NCBI GenBank assembly: GCA_934747265.1
Contig: CAKVGI010000004.1
Coordinates: 1-64,000 of the forward strand
Source: an uncultured Rickettsiales bacterium
Lineage (GTDB): Bacteria; Pseudomonadota; Alphaproteobacteria; Rickettsiales; UBA1997
DNA length: 64,000 nt
Direction: 5' to 3'
This document shows, one piece after another, positions 17,828 to 26,663 of this stretch. The notes beneath the pieces are model-generated. The model saw only the letters and a program-made list of their open reading frames with translations, had not been told where the DNA came from and did no database searches. The stretch's first letter is position 1. The number at the start of each line of letters is the position of its first letter. The position numbers and the translations under genes were made by a program.

Positions 17828-18352
17828 TCATTTTTTTAAATTCTCAACATCATCCAATATTATCAAAACTCTTTCATTTTGCTTTTGATTTCCGATTATA
17901 TTTGTCTTGCCGGTAATAGTATTATAAGTAAATTCTTCTGCAAAAACAGTAATTCCACTTTCAGTTGCTTTAATATTTTTTTTCATTGTTATAATATTTG
18001 TCTTTAAATTATATAAGCCTTCATCACTAGTAGCGGTAATCGTATCATTCATAAATTTAACATTTTTCTCTGTTCTTATACTTTCTATATCCATTTTTTT
18101 ATTCTTTTGTTCTTTATATTTCACTATCATTTTATCGGAATACAAGGTAAACTTATCTTGAACCGCTTTCACATTTCCAATAAAGATTATTTCATTTTTA
18201 TCTCTTATGATTTTAACTTTATCTGAAGTTATATTTAATGGTTGAGATTTATCAACTTTTATGTTGTTAATTGAATCAGCAAATACAAACCTACTATTGC
18301 AAATAACAAAAAGTATAAAAAATGTTTTAATTATTGTCTTTAATATTTTCAT
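17828..18352 (-). CDS. lptA: LptA/OstA-like LPS transport protein
   Basis: 174 residues with an N-terminal signal peptide or anchor (about 1-25, ending VFAD). The body shows the OstA-like repeated strands: PLNITSDKVKIIRDKNEIIFIGNVKAVQDKFTLYSDKMIVKY, then TITATSDEGLYNLKTNIITM and a further strand pair. LptA forms the periplasmic bridge that carries LPS to the outer membrane. It overlaps lpxB by 26 bp, which couples LPS assembly and transport. LptC-like function is possible, but the length and repeats favour LptA. Confidence 0.8.
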   Translation of the reverse strand: MKILKTIIKTFFILFVICNSRFVFADSINNIKVDKSQPLNITSDKVKIIRDKNEIIFIGNVKAVQDKFTLYSDKMIVKYKEQKNKKMDIESIRTEKNVKFMNDTITATSDEGLYNLKTNIITMKKNIKATESGITVFAEEFTYNTITGKTNIIGNQKQNERVLIILDDVENLKK

Positions 18353-19562
18353 CTTCTTTTTGTGAGTTAATAATTAAGTCAAGAATTTTATTAGCTCCGC
18401 AATCAGAGGCTTTTATTGTGGAATTATAACCTAATGCTTTGATTACGCTTCTAGTGTCATCTACTTGTTTTTTGGCCATCTGTTTATCTTTTATAATTTT
18501 GTGCATCTTATCAGCAATTTGCAGTGGATCAACATTATCAAGAACAAACTCTGGTATAATTTCTTGATTTGCTAATATATTAACTAAATTAGCAAATTTA
18601 ATTTTTACAACTCTTTTTACCATTTTGTTAGTAAACCAATTAAATGTGTATGTGATAACAAGTGGAACACCGTATATATTAAATTCAAATGTATTTGTTC
18701 CAGACTTTGCTAATGCAATATTTGCACAAGATAATATTTTTGCTTTTTCTATTTCGTTTGTGATAATTTTGGTATCAAATTCATACTCATGTGCTGTAAA
18801 ATCAACCAAATCTTTTGTTGTATTATTTGCAAAAGTGAAAATATGATAATCCCTATATGAATAACTATATCTTTCTTTTAATATATTTATTGATTTTATC
18901 ATAATTGGATAAATTCTTTCAACTTCACTTTCTCTGCTACCTGGTGTTAATATTATAATAATATCGTCATATGAAACACCATATGTTTTTGCTAAATCAT
19001 TTCTGTTATATTTGGTTTTATATTTGGTATCATCATCAAAAATTGGATGTCCTATATATTCGGTTTTTAAACCATATTTTTCAAAATATGGTGGTTCAAA
19101 AGGTAAAATACATAATAACAGATCATACAGTTTTGATATTTTTCTTGCTCTTTTTTCTTTATAAGCCCAAACACTAGGAGCAATAAGATGTACTTTTTTA
19201 ATGGAATCGAATAATTTTTTGTTTTTGGATTTTAATTTTTCTATAACTCTAAAACAAAATCCAGGTGAATCTATTGTAAGTATAACATCTGGTTTTTGTT
19301 TTATTATTTCATTCACTGTTTCGTTTATTCTATTTAATAATTTAAATACTTTTGGTAATATTTCAAAAAATCCCATTAAAGACAAGTCTTTAATTGGAAA
19401 AAGTGATTTTAATCCTTCTTTTTCCATTTTTTCACCACCAATTCCACAAAAATCAATTTTGATATTTTTGTCATTATTTACTAATGACTTCATAATCTTG
19501 CTACCGAGCAAATCTCCCGATGCTTCGCCAGCTATTATAAAAATCTTCTTTCTCCCTTCCAT
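18327..19562 (-). CDS. lpxB: Lipid-A-disaccharide synthase LpxB
   Basis: 411 residues. The start FIIAGEASGDLLGSKIMKSL is the LpxB signature; further motifs are GIGGEKMEKEG, SPGFCFRVI, HLIAPSVWAYKEKRA and LTPGSRESEVERIYPIM. It joins UDP-diacylglucosamine to lipid X to form the lipid A disaccharide. I take the ATG at 19562, preceded by GTGAGAAA, over a GTG five codons upstream. The 3' end overlaps lptA. Confidence 0.97.
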   Translation of the reverse strand: MEGRKKIFIIAGEASGDLLGSKIMKSLVNNDKNIKIDFCGIGGEKMEKEGLKSLFPIKDLSLMGFFEILPKVFKLLNRINETVNEIIKQKPDVILTIDSPGFCFRVIEKLKSKNKKLFDSIKKVHLIAPSVWAYKEKRARKISKLYDLLLCILPFEPPYFEKYGLKTEYIGHPIFDDDTKYKTKYNRNDLAKTYGVSYDDIIIILTPGSRESEVERIYPIMIKSINILKERYSYSYRDYHIFTFANNTTKDLVDFTAHEYEFDTKIITNEIEKAKILSCANIALAKSGTNTFEFNIYGVPLVITYTFNWFTNKMVKRVVKIKFANLVNILANQEIIPEFVLDNVDPLQIADKMHKIIKDKQMAKKQVDDTRSVIKALGYNSTIKASDCGANKILDLIINSQKEDENIKDNN

Positions 19563-19645
19563 TTTCTCACGATACACTAATTATTACACCAAGAACTCTC
19601 CTTAAAATACAACAAGTTTTAAAATAAACAACAAAAATTTAAATT

Positions 19646-20671
19646 TTATTCAATATTCATATTTAAAACATTATTACAATAAGTTATAAAAGGTTTTTTA
19701 AAGCTCTTACATAACTTACAGAATGTTTTTTTATTCATATCATTAATTAAAGGCAATAATTCGTCAGTCTTAATATCTTCTACATTTTCATAGCTTTGTA
19801 TAATTTCATTTAAAGACATGGCAAATTTCTTTCCCATACATTTTCCGCAAGATTCCTTTGCATAAAAACTTCCGAGTCTTTTTAAAAATACTAAAAAATT
19901 CCTTTTTGATTTATCAAAAATTTCAATGCTTCCAGCTCCTTCCATGATTATATCATTTAATTGTGATTGATCGTAAATTGAACCACTTGCACTACCACCA
20001 ATTTGTACATAATAATCAAAATCTGGATTTATATTATTATCTTTCAATATTTCAGCAATTGTTGCATTAATTTTATGTCTTGCGACAAACTTTTTGTCAA
20101 TACCATCGCCAAAAATGCCAGAAAATCTGCAATTATCATAATCGCCATCCAAAATTCTGCAAACATCATAAAAAGTTTCAACATTATTCATCATTGTAGG
20201 TTTACCAAAAAGTCCAGCAACAACGGTTCTTTTGGTTCTAGGTTTTGGTTGGGCTATACCTGTTTCTATAATATTCATTAAAGCACTAGCTTCACCACCA
20301 ATATAGCAAGGATTCTCAATGCTGATATGGAATTTTACATTACTCCATTTATAATCATTAATATATTTAAATAATTGTGGTTGCAATTCATTTAAATAAT
20401 CTTGATTTATATGTATATAAACTTCAACTGGGCAATCCAAGAACTTAATAGCATAGTCTACACCGCCAAAGACTTTATCCATGTGATTTCTCCATATATA
20501 TAAGTCTTTAAAAAGCCCCATTTCTCCTTCTGATGAATTTATAATGATATATTTTAAATCACCATCAGCTTCATTAACACCTTGCCACTTATTGGCTGTT
20601 GGATATTCAGCTCCTCCTTTTCCAAAAAGGTTAGCGTTCCTTAATTTTTCAATTACTAATTCTTTATTCAT
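19646..20671 (-). CDS. NuoF-like NADH-binding flavoprotein with altered Fe-S cysteines
   Basis: 341 residues against about 420-430 for NuoF. The FMN loop LFGKGGAEYPTANKW (residues 15-29) matches RGRGGAGFPTGlKW. CYIGGEASALMNIIE and GLFGKPTMMNNVETF match the NADH-binding and following blocks of the complex I 51-kDa family. The cluster motif reads ESCGKCMGK, so the third Cys of CxxCxxC is missing, while C318 and an extra C321 form FCKLC near the end. It stands alone with no other nuo genes, so it may serve a soluble NADH-linked dehydrogenase or hydrogenase. Start set at the ATG at 20671. Confidence 0.85.
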   Translation of the reverse strand: MNKELVIEKLRNANLFGKGGAEYPTANKWQGVNEADGDLKYIIINSSEGEMGLFKDLYIWRNHMDKVFGGVDYAIKFLDCPVEVYIHINQDYLNELQPQLFKYINDYKWSNVKFHISIENPCYIGGEASALMNIIETGIAQPKPRTKRTVVAGLFGKPTMMNNVETFYDVCRILDGDYDNCRFSGIFGDGIDKKFVARHKINATIAEILKDNNINPDFDYYVQIGGSASGSIYDQSQLNDIIMEGAGSIEIFDKSKRNFLVFLKRLGSFYAKESCGKCMGKKFAMSLNEIIQSYENVEDIKTDELLPLINDMNKKTFCKLCKSFKKPFITYCNNVLNMNIE

Positions 20672-20827
20672 AATAAAAATTTGATTTTTCCTAAGAAAAT
20701 GATATAACAATTAATTATTATTTCAATAAAAAATATTATTTTATTGTATATTTCTATAAATCATTAATTTTATTAATATAACAATATTTTAATAGTATAA
20801 AATAAATAAGTATATCAATATTTTTGA

Positions 20828-21916
20828 CTATTTAATATTTTTATAACATTTTAATATTGTTTCAATATTTGGTCTAAATGGGTTATGTTGTTCCATTTCA
20901 AACGTGTAGCCGATTCCCCATTTTTTCAAATTTTCCTTAATTTCAAAAAAATCTTTTGGTGTGTGATATATTGAAATCAACAAAACCGGTTCAAATTCTT
21001 TTATTAATTGTTCGCTACCTTCAACTATAATTGAATATTCAGAACCTTCAACATCAAGTTTTAACAGAGATGGCGTGCAATTAGTACCATAGCAAAATTC
21101 GTCTGTTTTTATAATTAAAAAGTCCACTTTCTTTTCTGATAGATTAGCGTTGCAAGCCATATTATATTCTGTTATTCCAAGTTGTTTTATTTCAGTTTTT
21201 CCGCCCAATCCTTTGTTTATTGGAATGACTTTATTGGCAAGCTTATTAATTTCTATTGTTTTTAATAAAATTGCGTATAGTTCTTCCATTGGTTCAAAAG
21301 AAAAAATTCTATTTGGAGAAAAATCTTTTAAAACTACCGCACTATCACCAGTAAATGCTCCAATATCAAAAAAGTCTTTATTTTCAATATATTTTCTTAC
21401 TTCTTTTGGTAGTGTTGGAATACCGTGTTTATAATAATAGCTGGTAATATCCATGTTATCAGCACACTTGTATTTGGCAAGTTTATTTTTTTGAGTTTTA
21501 TTATATTCTTGTTGCTCTTTTATATCATCTTGTGTATACAATAAAATATCATATTCATATTCATTTTCAAAGTTATGTTTAATTTTTAAAATATTTGCTA
21601 AAAATGGAATACAATACAAATATCTTATCAAAAATAACATTGCATAATTTTTGCTTTTCTCATCAAAATCCGATAAAAAATCAACAATATAGTCAATATT
21701 TAAATTACAACAATATAAAATCCAATCATTTGGCCAAGTATTTTTTCCTTCATTTTCATTGAAATTATTAAGAATATCGTTTAAAAAGTCATTATTAAAG
21801 TCTAATTCTTTATCAAAATTCTTTTTTACATTTTTTGCAAAATTATTTAAATACTCTTTGATATATGGTTTTTCTCTTAAATAATTGATAATATTAATAA
21901 CATTAATATAATTCAT
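20828..21916 (-). CDS. FkbM family SAM-dependent methyltransferase
   Basis: 362 residues. The C-terminal half has the Rossmann methyltransferase core: DIGAFTGDSAVVLKDF (motif I), RIFSFEPMEELYAIL (acidic end of strand 2), INKGLGG, and LLKLDVEGSEYSIIVEG, the FkbM hallmark LKiDvEG-E. The N-terminal 160 residues are divergent and helical. FkbM proteins methylate sugars or secondary metabolites. Its place beside a hexapeptide-repeat protein suggests a surface-structure role, but that is inference. Confidence 0.9.
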   Translation of the reverse strand: MNYINVINIINYLREKPYIKEYLNNFAKNVKKNFDKELDFNNDFLNDILNNFNENEGKNTWPNDWILYCCNLNIDYIVDFLSDFDEKSKNYAMLFLIRYLYCIPFLANILKIKHNFENEYEYDILLYTQDDIKEQQEYNKTQKNKLAKYKCADNMDITSYYYKHGIPTLPKEVRKYIENKDFFDIGAFTGDSAVVLKDFSPNRIFSFEPMEELYAILLKTIEINKLANKVIPINKGLGGKTEIKQLGITEYNMACNANLSEKKVDFLIIKTDEFCYGTNCTPSLLKLDVEGSEYSIIVEGSEQLIKEFEPVLLISIYHTPKDFFEIKENLKKWGIGYTFEMEQHNPFRPNIETILKCYKNIK

Positions 21917-21944
21917 GATTTTTATTTGAAATTAATATGTTATA

Positions 21945-21973
21945 TATATTTATCAATAATACTTTTTTGTCAA
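21945..21973 (-). promoter_or_regulatory. Candidate promoter of the FkbM methyltransferase gene
   Basis: On the minus strand a perfect TTGACA -35 (21968-21973) is followed after 17 bp by AATATA (21945-21950), within a longer TATATA tract. It sits about 30 bp ahead of the ATG at 21916. Confidence 0.4.
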
Positions 21974-22070
21974 ATTATTTTTGATATTGTTAATAAAATA
22001 GTCAATATTAAATCTACTTAGGATATTATGGTAATACCACGATAAAAATAATATATTAATAAATATTTAT

Positions 22071-24392
22071 TTATGCAATTTCGCTATTTTCAGCTTCTGT
22101 TTTCTCTTCCGTATTATTAATACTTTCTATTTTGCTTTCGTTTATTTTTTGTGATATATTTGGAACTAATTGCATATTTGTTTTTGATATTCTGTATTTT
22201 TCATCAGTTATATCTTTTTGTGTAATAACCATTGCTTTTGATTTTTTAAAGAAGCCTTTGGATTTATTTTTTCTTTGTTCAATTAAACTAATAACTGCCC
22301 CAATATTTTCAATATCTATATAACATTCATCTAATATAATATTTTCACCTTTTAATTCATAATAATCTTTGCAATCACCAAGATTAATATATGAATCTTT
22401 TATGAATAAATTTGAGATAGAAATATGTCCGGAAATTTTACTATTTGTGATTTCGGAATAATTTGAAACTCTTGCACCATTTGAAACTTCGGAAGCATTG
22501 TATATTCTTACATTGTAGAATACTTCGGCATTATCAAAAACTTTTGAACCGCCAGAAACTTCAACCCATTCATAAACTTTTGCATTATTGTAAACTTCTG
22601 TGTTTATACCATATATCTTTGCGCCATAAGAAACTTTACCGCCGTTATAAACTTTTGCGTTATTATAAACTTCTGCTCTATCTGATATTCTTGTACCTTC
22701 ACCATAAATAATAGCACCATTATATACTTTGGAATAATCGCATATAATTGCGTAATTATATACTTTGCTATCATATACTTCTGAGAAATTGGAAATAAAT
22801 ACGTGATCATAAATTTCTGCGTTTTGACCAATTAATGCATTATATGAAATATCCGCATAATTGTATACTTTTGAACCACCAAAAATCTTAGCTGAATTGT
22901 ATATGTTTGCATTGTTGTAAACTTTGGTATTTTTTCCGTATATTTTTGCATCATGAGAAATTTTTGCGCCAGCAAACACTTCTGCTTTATCAAAAACTTG
23001 CGCGCCATCGGATACTTGCGTGTTAGCGCCATAGACCTTTGCATAATCAAAAATCTTTGCATTGTGTAAAATTTTTGCATTTGTATATACTTGCGCACCA
23101 CCAAAAATTTCTACATTATTGTATATATCTGCGCGATCAAAAACCTGTGTATCTTCTCCGTATATTCTTGATTTATGTGATACTTTTGCATAATCGGAAA
23201 CAACAGCTTTATCAAAAACCTTACTGCTATGAACTTCGGCATAATTTCTAACAACAGCTGATTCATATATTTCTGAATTTTTACCAATCATCGCATGACT
23301 TAAAATTTTAGCTGACAAATAAACTTTTGAGCCATAAAATACCTCGGAGCCTTCTGAAACAATAGTGTTTACACCAAAAACTTTTGTGTTTTTTCCATAT
23401 ATTTTAGAATGGTTATTAACCATAGCATAATCAGAAACAATAGCTTTATCAAAAACCTTACTACTATGAATTTTTGCATGCTTCTTAATAATGGCGTGAT
23501 CATAAATTTCAGAATTTTTATCAACTATGGCATTATTAAATATCTTTGAATAACTTGATATTTTTGAACCATTACATACTTTTGAGTTATTAAATACTTT
23601 TGCGTTGTCTATAACTCTACTATTATCACCAGATATTTCGGAATTGTTAAATACTTTCGCATTATAAGAAATTTCTGCATTATTGTATATTTTAGCGCCA
23701 CCGAAAACTTTTGCGTTATTGTGAATTTTTGCATTGCCATAGATTTTTGTATTATCACCATAAACCTTTGCATTATGAGAAACTTCTGCACCGCCAAATA
23801 CTTCCGCTTTATTGTATACTTCTGCTTTGTCTGAAATTTTGGTACCTCTTCCATGAATTTTTGCTTTATTATATACTTTACTTCCGTATCTTACTTCTGC
23901 AAAATCGTATACTTCTGAATTATTAAATACTTTTGTATGGTTATCAAATATTTTTGCATTATCATAAATTATTGAACCGTTAAGAATTTCGGCTCCGCTA
24001 AATACATTTGCTCCATCTCTTATGGTAGAATTATATATTTTTGCATTATGTGAAACTTTTGTATTTCTTCCAGAAATAAAGGATAATTTACCGAGAATTT
24101 TTGCGGAATATGAAACTTCTGCACCATTGCATACGGTTGCATAATTGTAGACTTTTGCGCTATCTGTAATTTTTGTATTTCGTCCAAATATTTTAGCTCC
24201 ACTGAAAACTTTTGCACCATCACATACGGTTGCATAATTATAAACATGTGTATTTTTTCCAGAAATTTCAGCATTATTATAAGACACATTATTAGAAATT
24301 GATGCTTCATCAAAAAAATAGCAACTTTCAGTTAATTTAATACCATTTTTATCAAAAAATTCAAAATATGCCTTATCCTTATATAAAGTCAT
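22071..24392 (-). CDS. Giant hexapeptide-repeat (left-handed beta-helix) protein
   Basis: 773 residues. From about residue 30 to 650 the chain is an almost unbroken run of hexapeptides of the form (A/S)-(K/E)-(V/I)-(Y/F/S)-(N/G/D)-(N/G), the pattern of a left-handed parallel beta-helix, about 100 rungs. Every 4-7 hexapeptides one unit gains a residue in a G-x-(N/G)-T-(K/R)-(V/I) motif, so super-repeats measure 25, 31, 37 residues and so on. An N-terminal cap (about 1-30) and a charged C-terminal region (about 655-773) are not repetitive. There is no signal peptide. It lacks recognisable acyltransferase active-site features, so a structural or scaffold role is likely. I prefer the ATG at 24392 to the GTG two codons up. 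Confidence 0.8.
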   Translation of the reverse strand: MTLYKDKAYFEFFDKNGIKLTESCYFFDEASISNNVSYNNAEISGKNTHVYNYATVCDGAKVFSGAKIFGRNTKITDSAKVYNYATVCNGAEVSYSAKILGKLSFISGRNTKVSHNAKIYNSTIRDGANVFSGAEILNGSIIYDNAKIFDNHTKVFNNSEVYDFAEVRYGSKVYNKAKIHGRGTKISDKAEVYNKAEVFGGAEVSHNAKVYGDNTKIYGNAKIHNNAKVFGGAKIYNNAEISYNAKVFNNSEISGDNSRVIDNAKVFNNSKVCNGSKISSYSKIFNNAIVDKNSEIYDHAIIKKHAKIHSSKVFDKAIVSDYAMVNNHSKIYGKNTKVFGVNTIVSEGSEVFYGSKVYLSAKILSHAMIGKNSEIYESAVVRNYAEVHSSKVFDKAVVSDYAKVSHKSRIYGEDTQVFDRADIYNNVEIFGGAQVYTNAKILHNAKIFDYAKVYGANTQVSDGAQVFDKAEVFAGAKISHDAKIYGKNTKVYNNANIYNSAKIFGGSKVYNYADISYNALIGQNAEIYDHVFISNFSEVYDSKVYNYAIICDYSKVYNGAIIYGEGTRISDRAEVYNNAKVYNGGKVSYGAKIYGINTEVYNNAKVYEWVEVSGGSKVFDNAEVFYNVRIYNASEVSNGARVSNYSEITNSKISGHISISNLFIKDSYINLGDCKDYYELKGENIILDECYIDIENIGAVISLIEQRKNKSKGFFKKSKAMVITQKDITDEKYRISKTNMQLVPNISQKINESKIESINNTEEKTEAENSEIA

Positions 24393-24464
24393 TTTCACAA
24401 TATATTCATTAATAAAAAATATTATAATTTACAAAAATTATAATACTATAAAATTATACAGAAA

Positions 24465-24839
24465 TTATTCAAATTTTTTAGATTCTTTTTTGATTAATTC
24501 CTCCATTTTAAGCAACTTAGCATTTGTTTCATCTAAAATAAAAATTGTTTCTGGAACATATCTTAAATTTATCTTTTCAGCTAGTAATTTTTTGATTACA
24601 TACATATCATGCTTATTCAGATGTTCCACAACAAGCTTTTTATTTTTTTCATTTTTAATAGAAAAATCAACATATACTTTTAAATTTCTTAAATTAGGGC
24701 TAATATCAACATTGGTTATAGAGATTGAAAAACCTTCTCCACCAATAGACATTTCACCCTTGCTAAAAAATTCCAGCATAACATGTTGAATTTTCTCTTG
24801 CATTCTTAATTGTAATACACTTTTTGGATTACTACTCAT
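24465..24839 (-). CDS. rbfA: Ribosome-binding factor A
   Basis: 124 residues, typical of RbfA. The KH-like fold motifs are present: SVLQLRMQEKIQHVMLEFF at the start, VDISPNLRNLKVYVDFS in the middle and LAEKINLRYVPETIFILDET near the end. RbfA helps mature the 16S rRNA 5' end on the small subunit. It starts 2 bp after recA on the same strand, which is an unusual neighbour; truB or infB are more common. Confidence 0.95.
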   Translation of the reverse strand: MSSNPKSVLQLRMQEKIQHVMLEFFSKGEMSIGGEGFSISITNVDISPNLRNLKVYVDFSIKNEKNKKLVVEHLNKHDMYVIKKLLAEKINLRYVPETIFILDETNAKLLKMEELIKKESKKFE

Positions 24840-24841
24840 AT

Positions 24842-25939
24842 TTATTTTTTCTTTTTGGTTGTTGCTTCGCTTACTTCACCTAATCCAGCAGTGCCTTCGC
24901 TTTCCGCACTAAATTCTTTAAGAACTTGTTCGTCGTTTGAATTTAATGGATCGCAGAAATTGGTTCTGATTTTCGTTTCTATTTTATTCAACATATCAGG
25001 GTGTTCTTTTAAGAAAGCTTTAACATTTTCTTTTCCTTGACCAATTCTTTGACTATTATAAGAATACCAAGAACCTGACTTTTCTATAATATTCATATCT
25101 GAACCAAGATCTATAATCTCACCAATTTTTGAAATACCTTCACCATAAATAATTTCAAATTTAGCTGTTCTAAATGGCGGAGCTACTTTGTTTTTTACAA
25201 CCTTAACAGTAGTTTCATTTCCAACAGCTTCATCTTTATCTTTAATTTGAGCAGATCTTCTAACATCCAATCTTACAGATGCATAAAATTTTAAAGCATT
25301 ACCACCAGTTGTTGTTTCAGGAGAACCAAACATTATACCAATTTTCATTCTAATTTGGTTAATAAAGAAAACTGTACAATTTGTTTTTGAAACGGAACCA
25401 GTTAATTTTCTTAAAGCTTTACTCATTAATCTGGCTTGTAGACCCATCTGGTTGTCTTCCATTGCGCCTTCTAACTCAGCCTTAGGTACTAATGCAGCAA
25501 CGGAATCTACAACTATAACATCGACAGCACCAGATCTAACAAGAGTATCAGCGATTTCCAATGCTTCCTCACCACTGCTTGGTTGTGATATAATTAGTTC
25601 ATCTAAATTGATACCTAATTTTTTGGCATAAATAGGATCAAAAGCGTGTTCCGCATCAATAAAAGCACAAGTTAATTCTTGTTTTTGAGCCTCTGCGATA
25701 GCATGAAGTGTTAAAGTTGTTTTACCAGAACTTTCTGGACCATAAATTTCAATTATTCTTCCTCTTGGATAACCACCAACACCTAATGCCTCGTCTAATG
25801 TCAATGAACCAGATGGAATTACTTTTATATTTTCTACTGGTCTTTGACCAAACTTCATAGCTGATCCCTTACCAAATTGCTTATCTATTTGTTGTAAGGC
25901 TATTTCTAATGCTTTTTGTTTTTCTGATGATACTGCCAT
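24842..25939 (-). CDS. recA: Recombinase RecA
   Basis: 365 residues. Walker A GPESSGKTTLTLHA is near residue 67, the Walker B region reads VDVIVVDSVAALVPKAE, loop L1 EGAMEDNQMGLQARLMSKALRK and loop L2 FINQIRMKIGIMFGSPETTTGGNALKFYASVRLDVRR are all intact. It drives homologous recombination and SOS induction. No lexA-type box is evident upstream, though I did not search systematically. It is followed after 2 bp by rbfA. Confidence 0.99.
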   Translation of the reverse strand: MAVSSEKQKALEIALQQIDKQFGKGSAMKFGQRPVENIKVIPSGSLTLDEALGVGGYPRGRIIEIYGPESSGKTTLTLHAIAEAQKQELTCAFIDAEHAFDPIYAKKLGINLDELIISQPSSGEEALEIADTLVRSGAVDVIVVDSVAALVPKAELEGAMEDNQMGLQARLMSKALRKLTGSVSKTNCTVFFINQIRMKIGIMFGSPETTTGGNALKFYASVRLDVRRSAQIKDKDEAVGNETTVKVVKNKVAPPFRTAKFEIIYGEGISKIGEIIDLGSDMNIIEKSGSWYSYNSQRIGQGKENVKAFLKEHPDMLNKIETKIRTNFCDPLNSNDEQVLKEFSAESEGTAGLGEVSEATTKKKK

Positions 25940-25964
25940 AAAATTTTTCCTTTACTTTATTAAA

Positions 25965-26375
25965 TTAATTACTTTTTCTTTGTGTGTAATTTCTTCTGTG
26001 GTTATTGTTTTGTCTTCTTGTATTTTTTTTATTTGCATTTCTTACAGCATTTAATTTATCTTTTTTGTATTGCATTAATATAAAAATTATTAATACACCA
26101 AATATTATAGCTAAACCATAAGCTGTTTTTGCACAACCATATTTTGCCAAATCAAAAATTATATACAATACAAAAATTAAAAATGCGGAACCAAAAATTT
26201 GTCCATATCTAAAATGAGCTAAATATTTATCTTGCAACTTATGTCTATGTTCTTGCTCTTTTTTAACTAAATCAACTAAATCTTTTGATAATCCTTTTGA
26301 TATACCTTCATATCTTTCCAACAACTCTGGTGGAGGTAAAAGTGTTTCTTTTTTTTCTTGTTGTAAATTATTCAT
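25965..26375 (-). CDS. DUF2335 family membrane protein
   Basis: 136 residues. The N-terminal block LLPPPELLERYEGISKGLSKDLVDLVKKEQEHRHKLQ matches DUF2335, which has a conserved LPpPe-L-xY motif and an EQ-HR pair. Two membrane helices follow (about 57-75 and 82-101), then a very basic, Asn/Arg-rich tail. Function is unknown; some family members are linked to phage or toxin-like loci. It overlaps the preceding small gene by 8 bp, so they are coupled. Confidence 0.8.
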   Translation of the reverse strand: MNNLQQEKKETLLPPPELLERYEGISKGLSKDLVDLVKKEQEHRHKLQDKYLAHFRYGQIFGSAFLIFVLYIIFDLAKYGCAKTAYGLAIIFGVLIIFILMQYKKDKLNAVRNANKKNTRRQNNNHRRNYTQRKSN

Positions 26376-26559
26376 TTTTTTCCTTTACTTTATTACTTTT
26401 TATTATATTTCTGATATCATTACCGATAGTTTTCCAATCATTTCTGTAAATTTCCTCTGGAAAATATCTTATGTCTTTGTCTGACATACTAACAAACGGA
26501 AAACAACTTATAAGACCAGATAAAAACCTTCTAAACATCATTTTTCTTTTTATAAACAT
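26368..26559 (-). CDS. Small protein coupled to DUF2335
   Basis: 63 residues. The start is basic and hydrophobic (FRRFLSGLISCFPFV), followed by a charged segment with the NDWKTIGNDIRNIIKSN motif. The 8-bp overlap with the DUF2335 gene and the shared strand suggest a pair. Small proteins with a DW-x2-IG-DI motif do occur beside DUF2335 genes, as far as I recall, but I could not check this. Confidence 0.6.
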   Translation of the reverse strand: MFIKRKMMFRRFLSGLISCFPFVSMSDKDIRYFPEEIYRNDWKTIGNDIRNIIKSNKVKEKNE

Positions 26560-26663
26560 ATTTTTTAATTAATCATAAATACTTTTAAATTGCAAGGTTT
26601 TTTATAAAATAGATTTAAGTCATAAATAATACTAATCTTGTATTATATTAAATTTTAAGATAA

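Noticed and set aside
22463..24313. Several open frames on both strands inside the hexapeptide gene
   Set aside because: They are shadow frames of the repetitive coding sequence and show no independent domains or ribosome sites.
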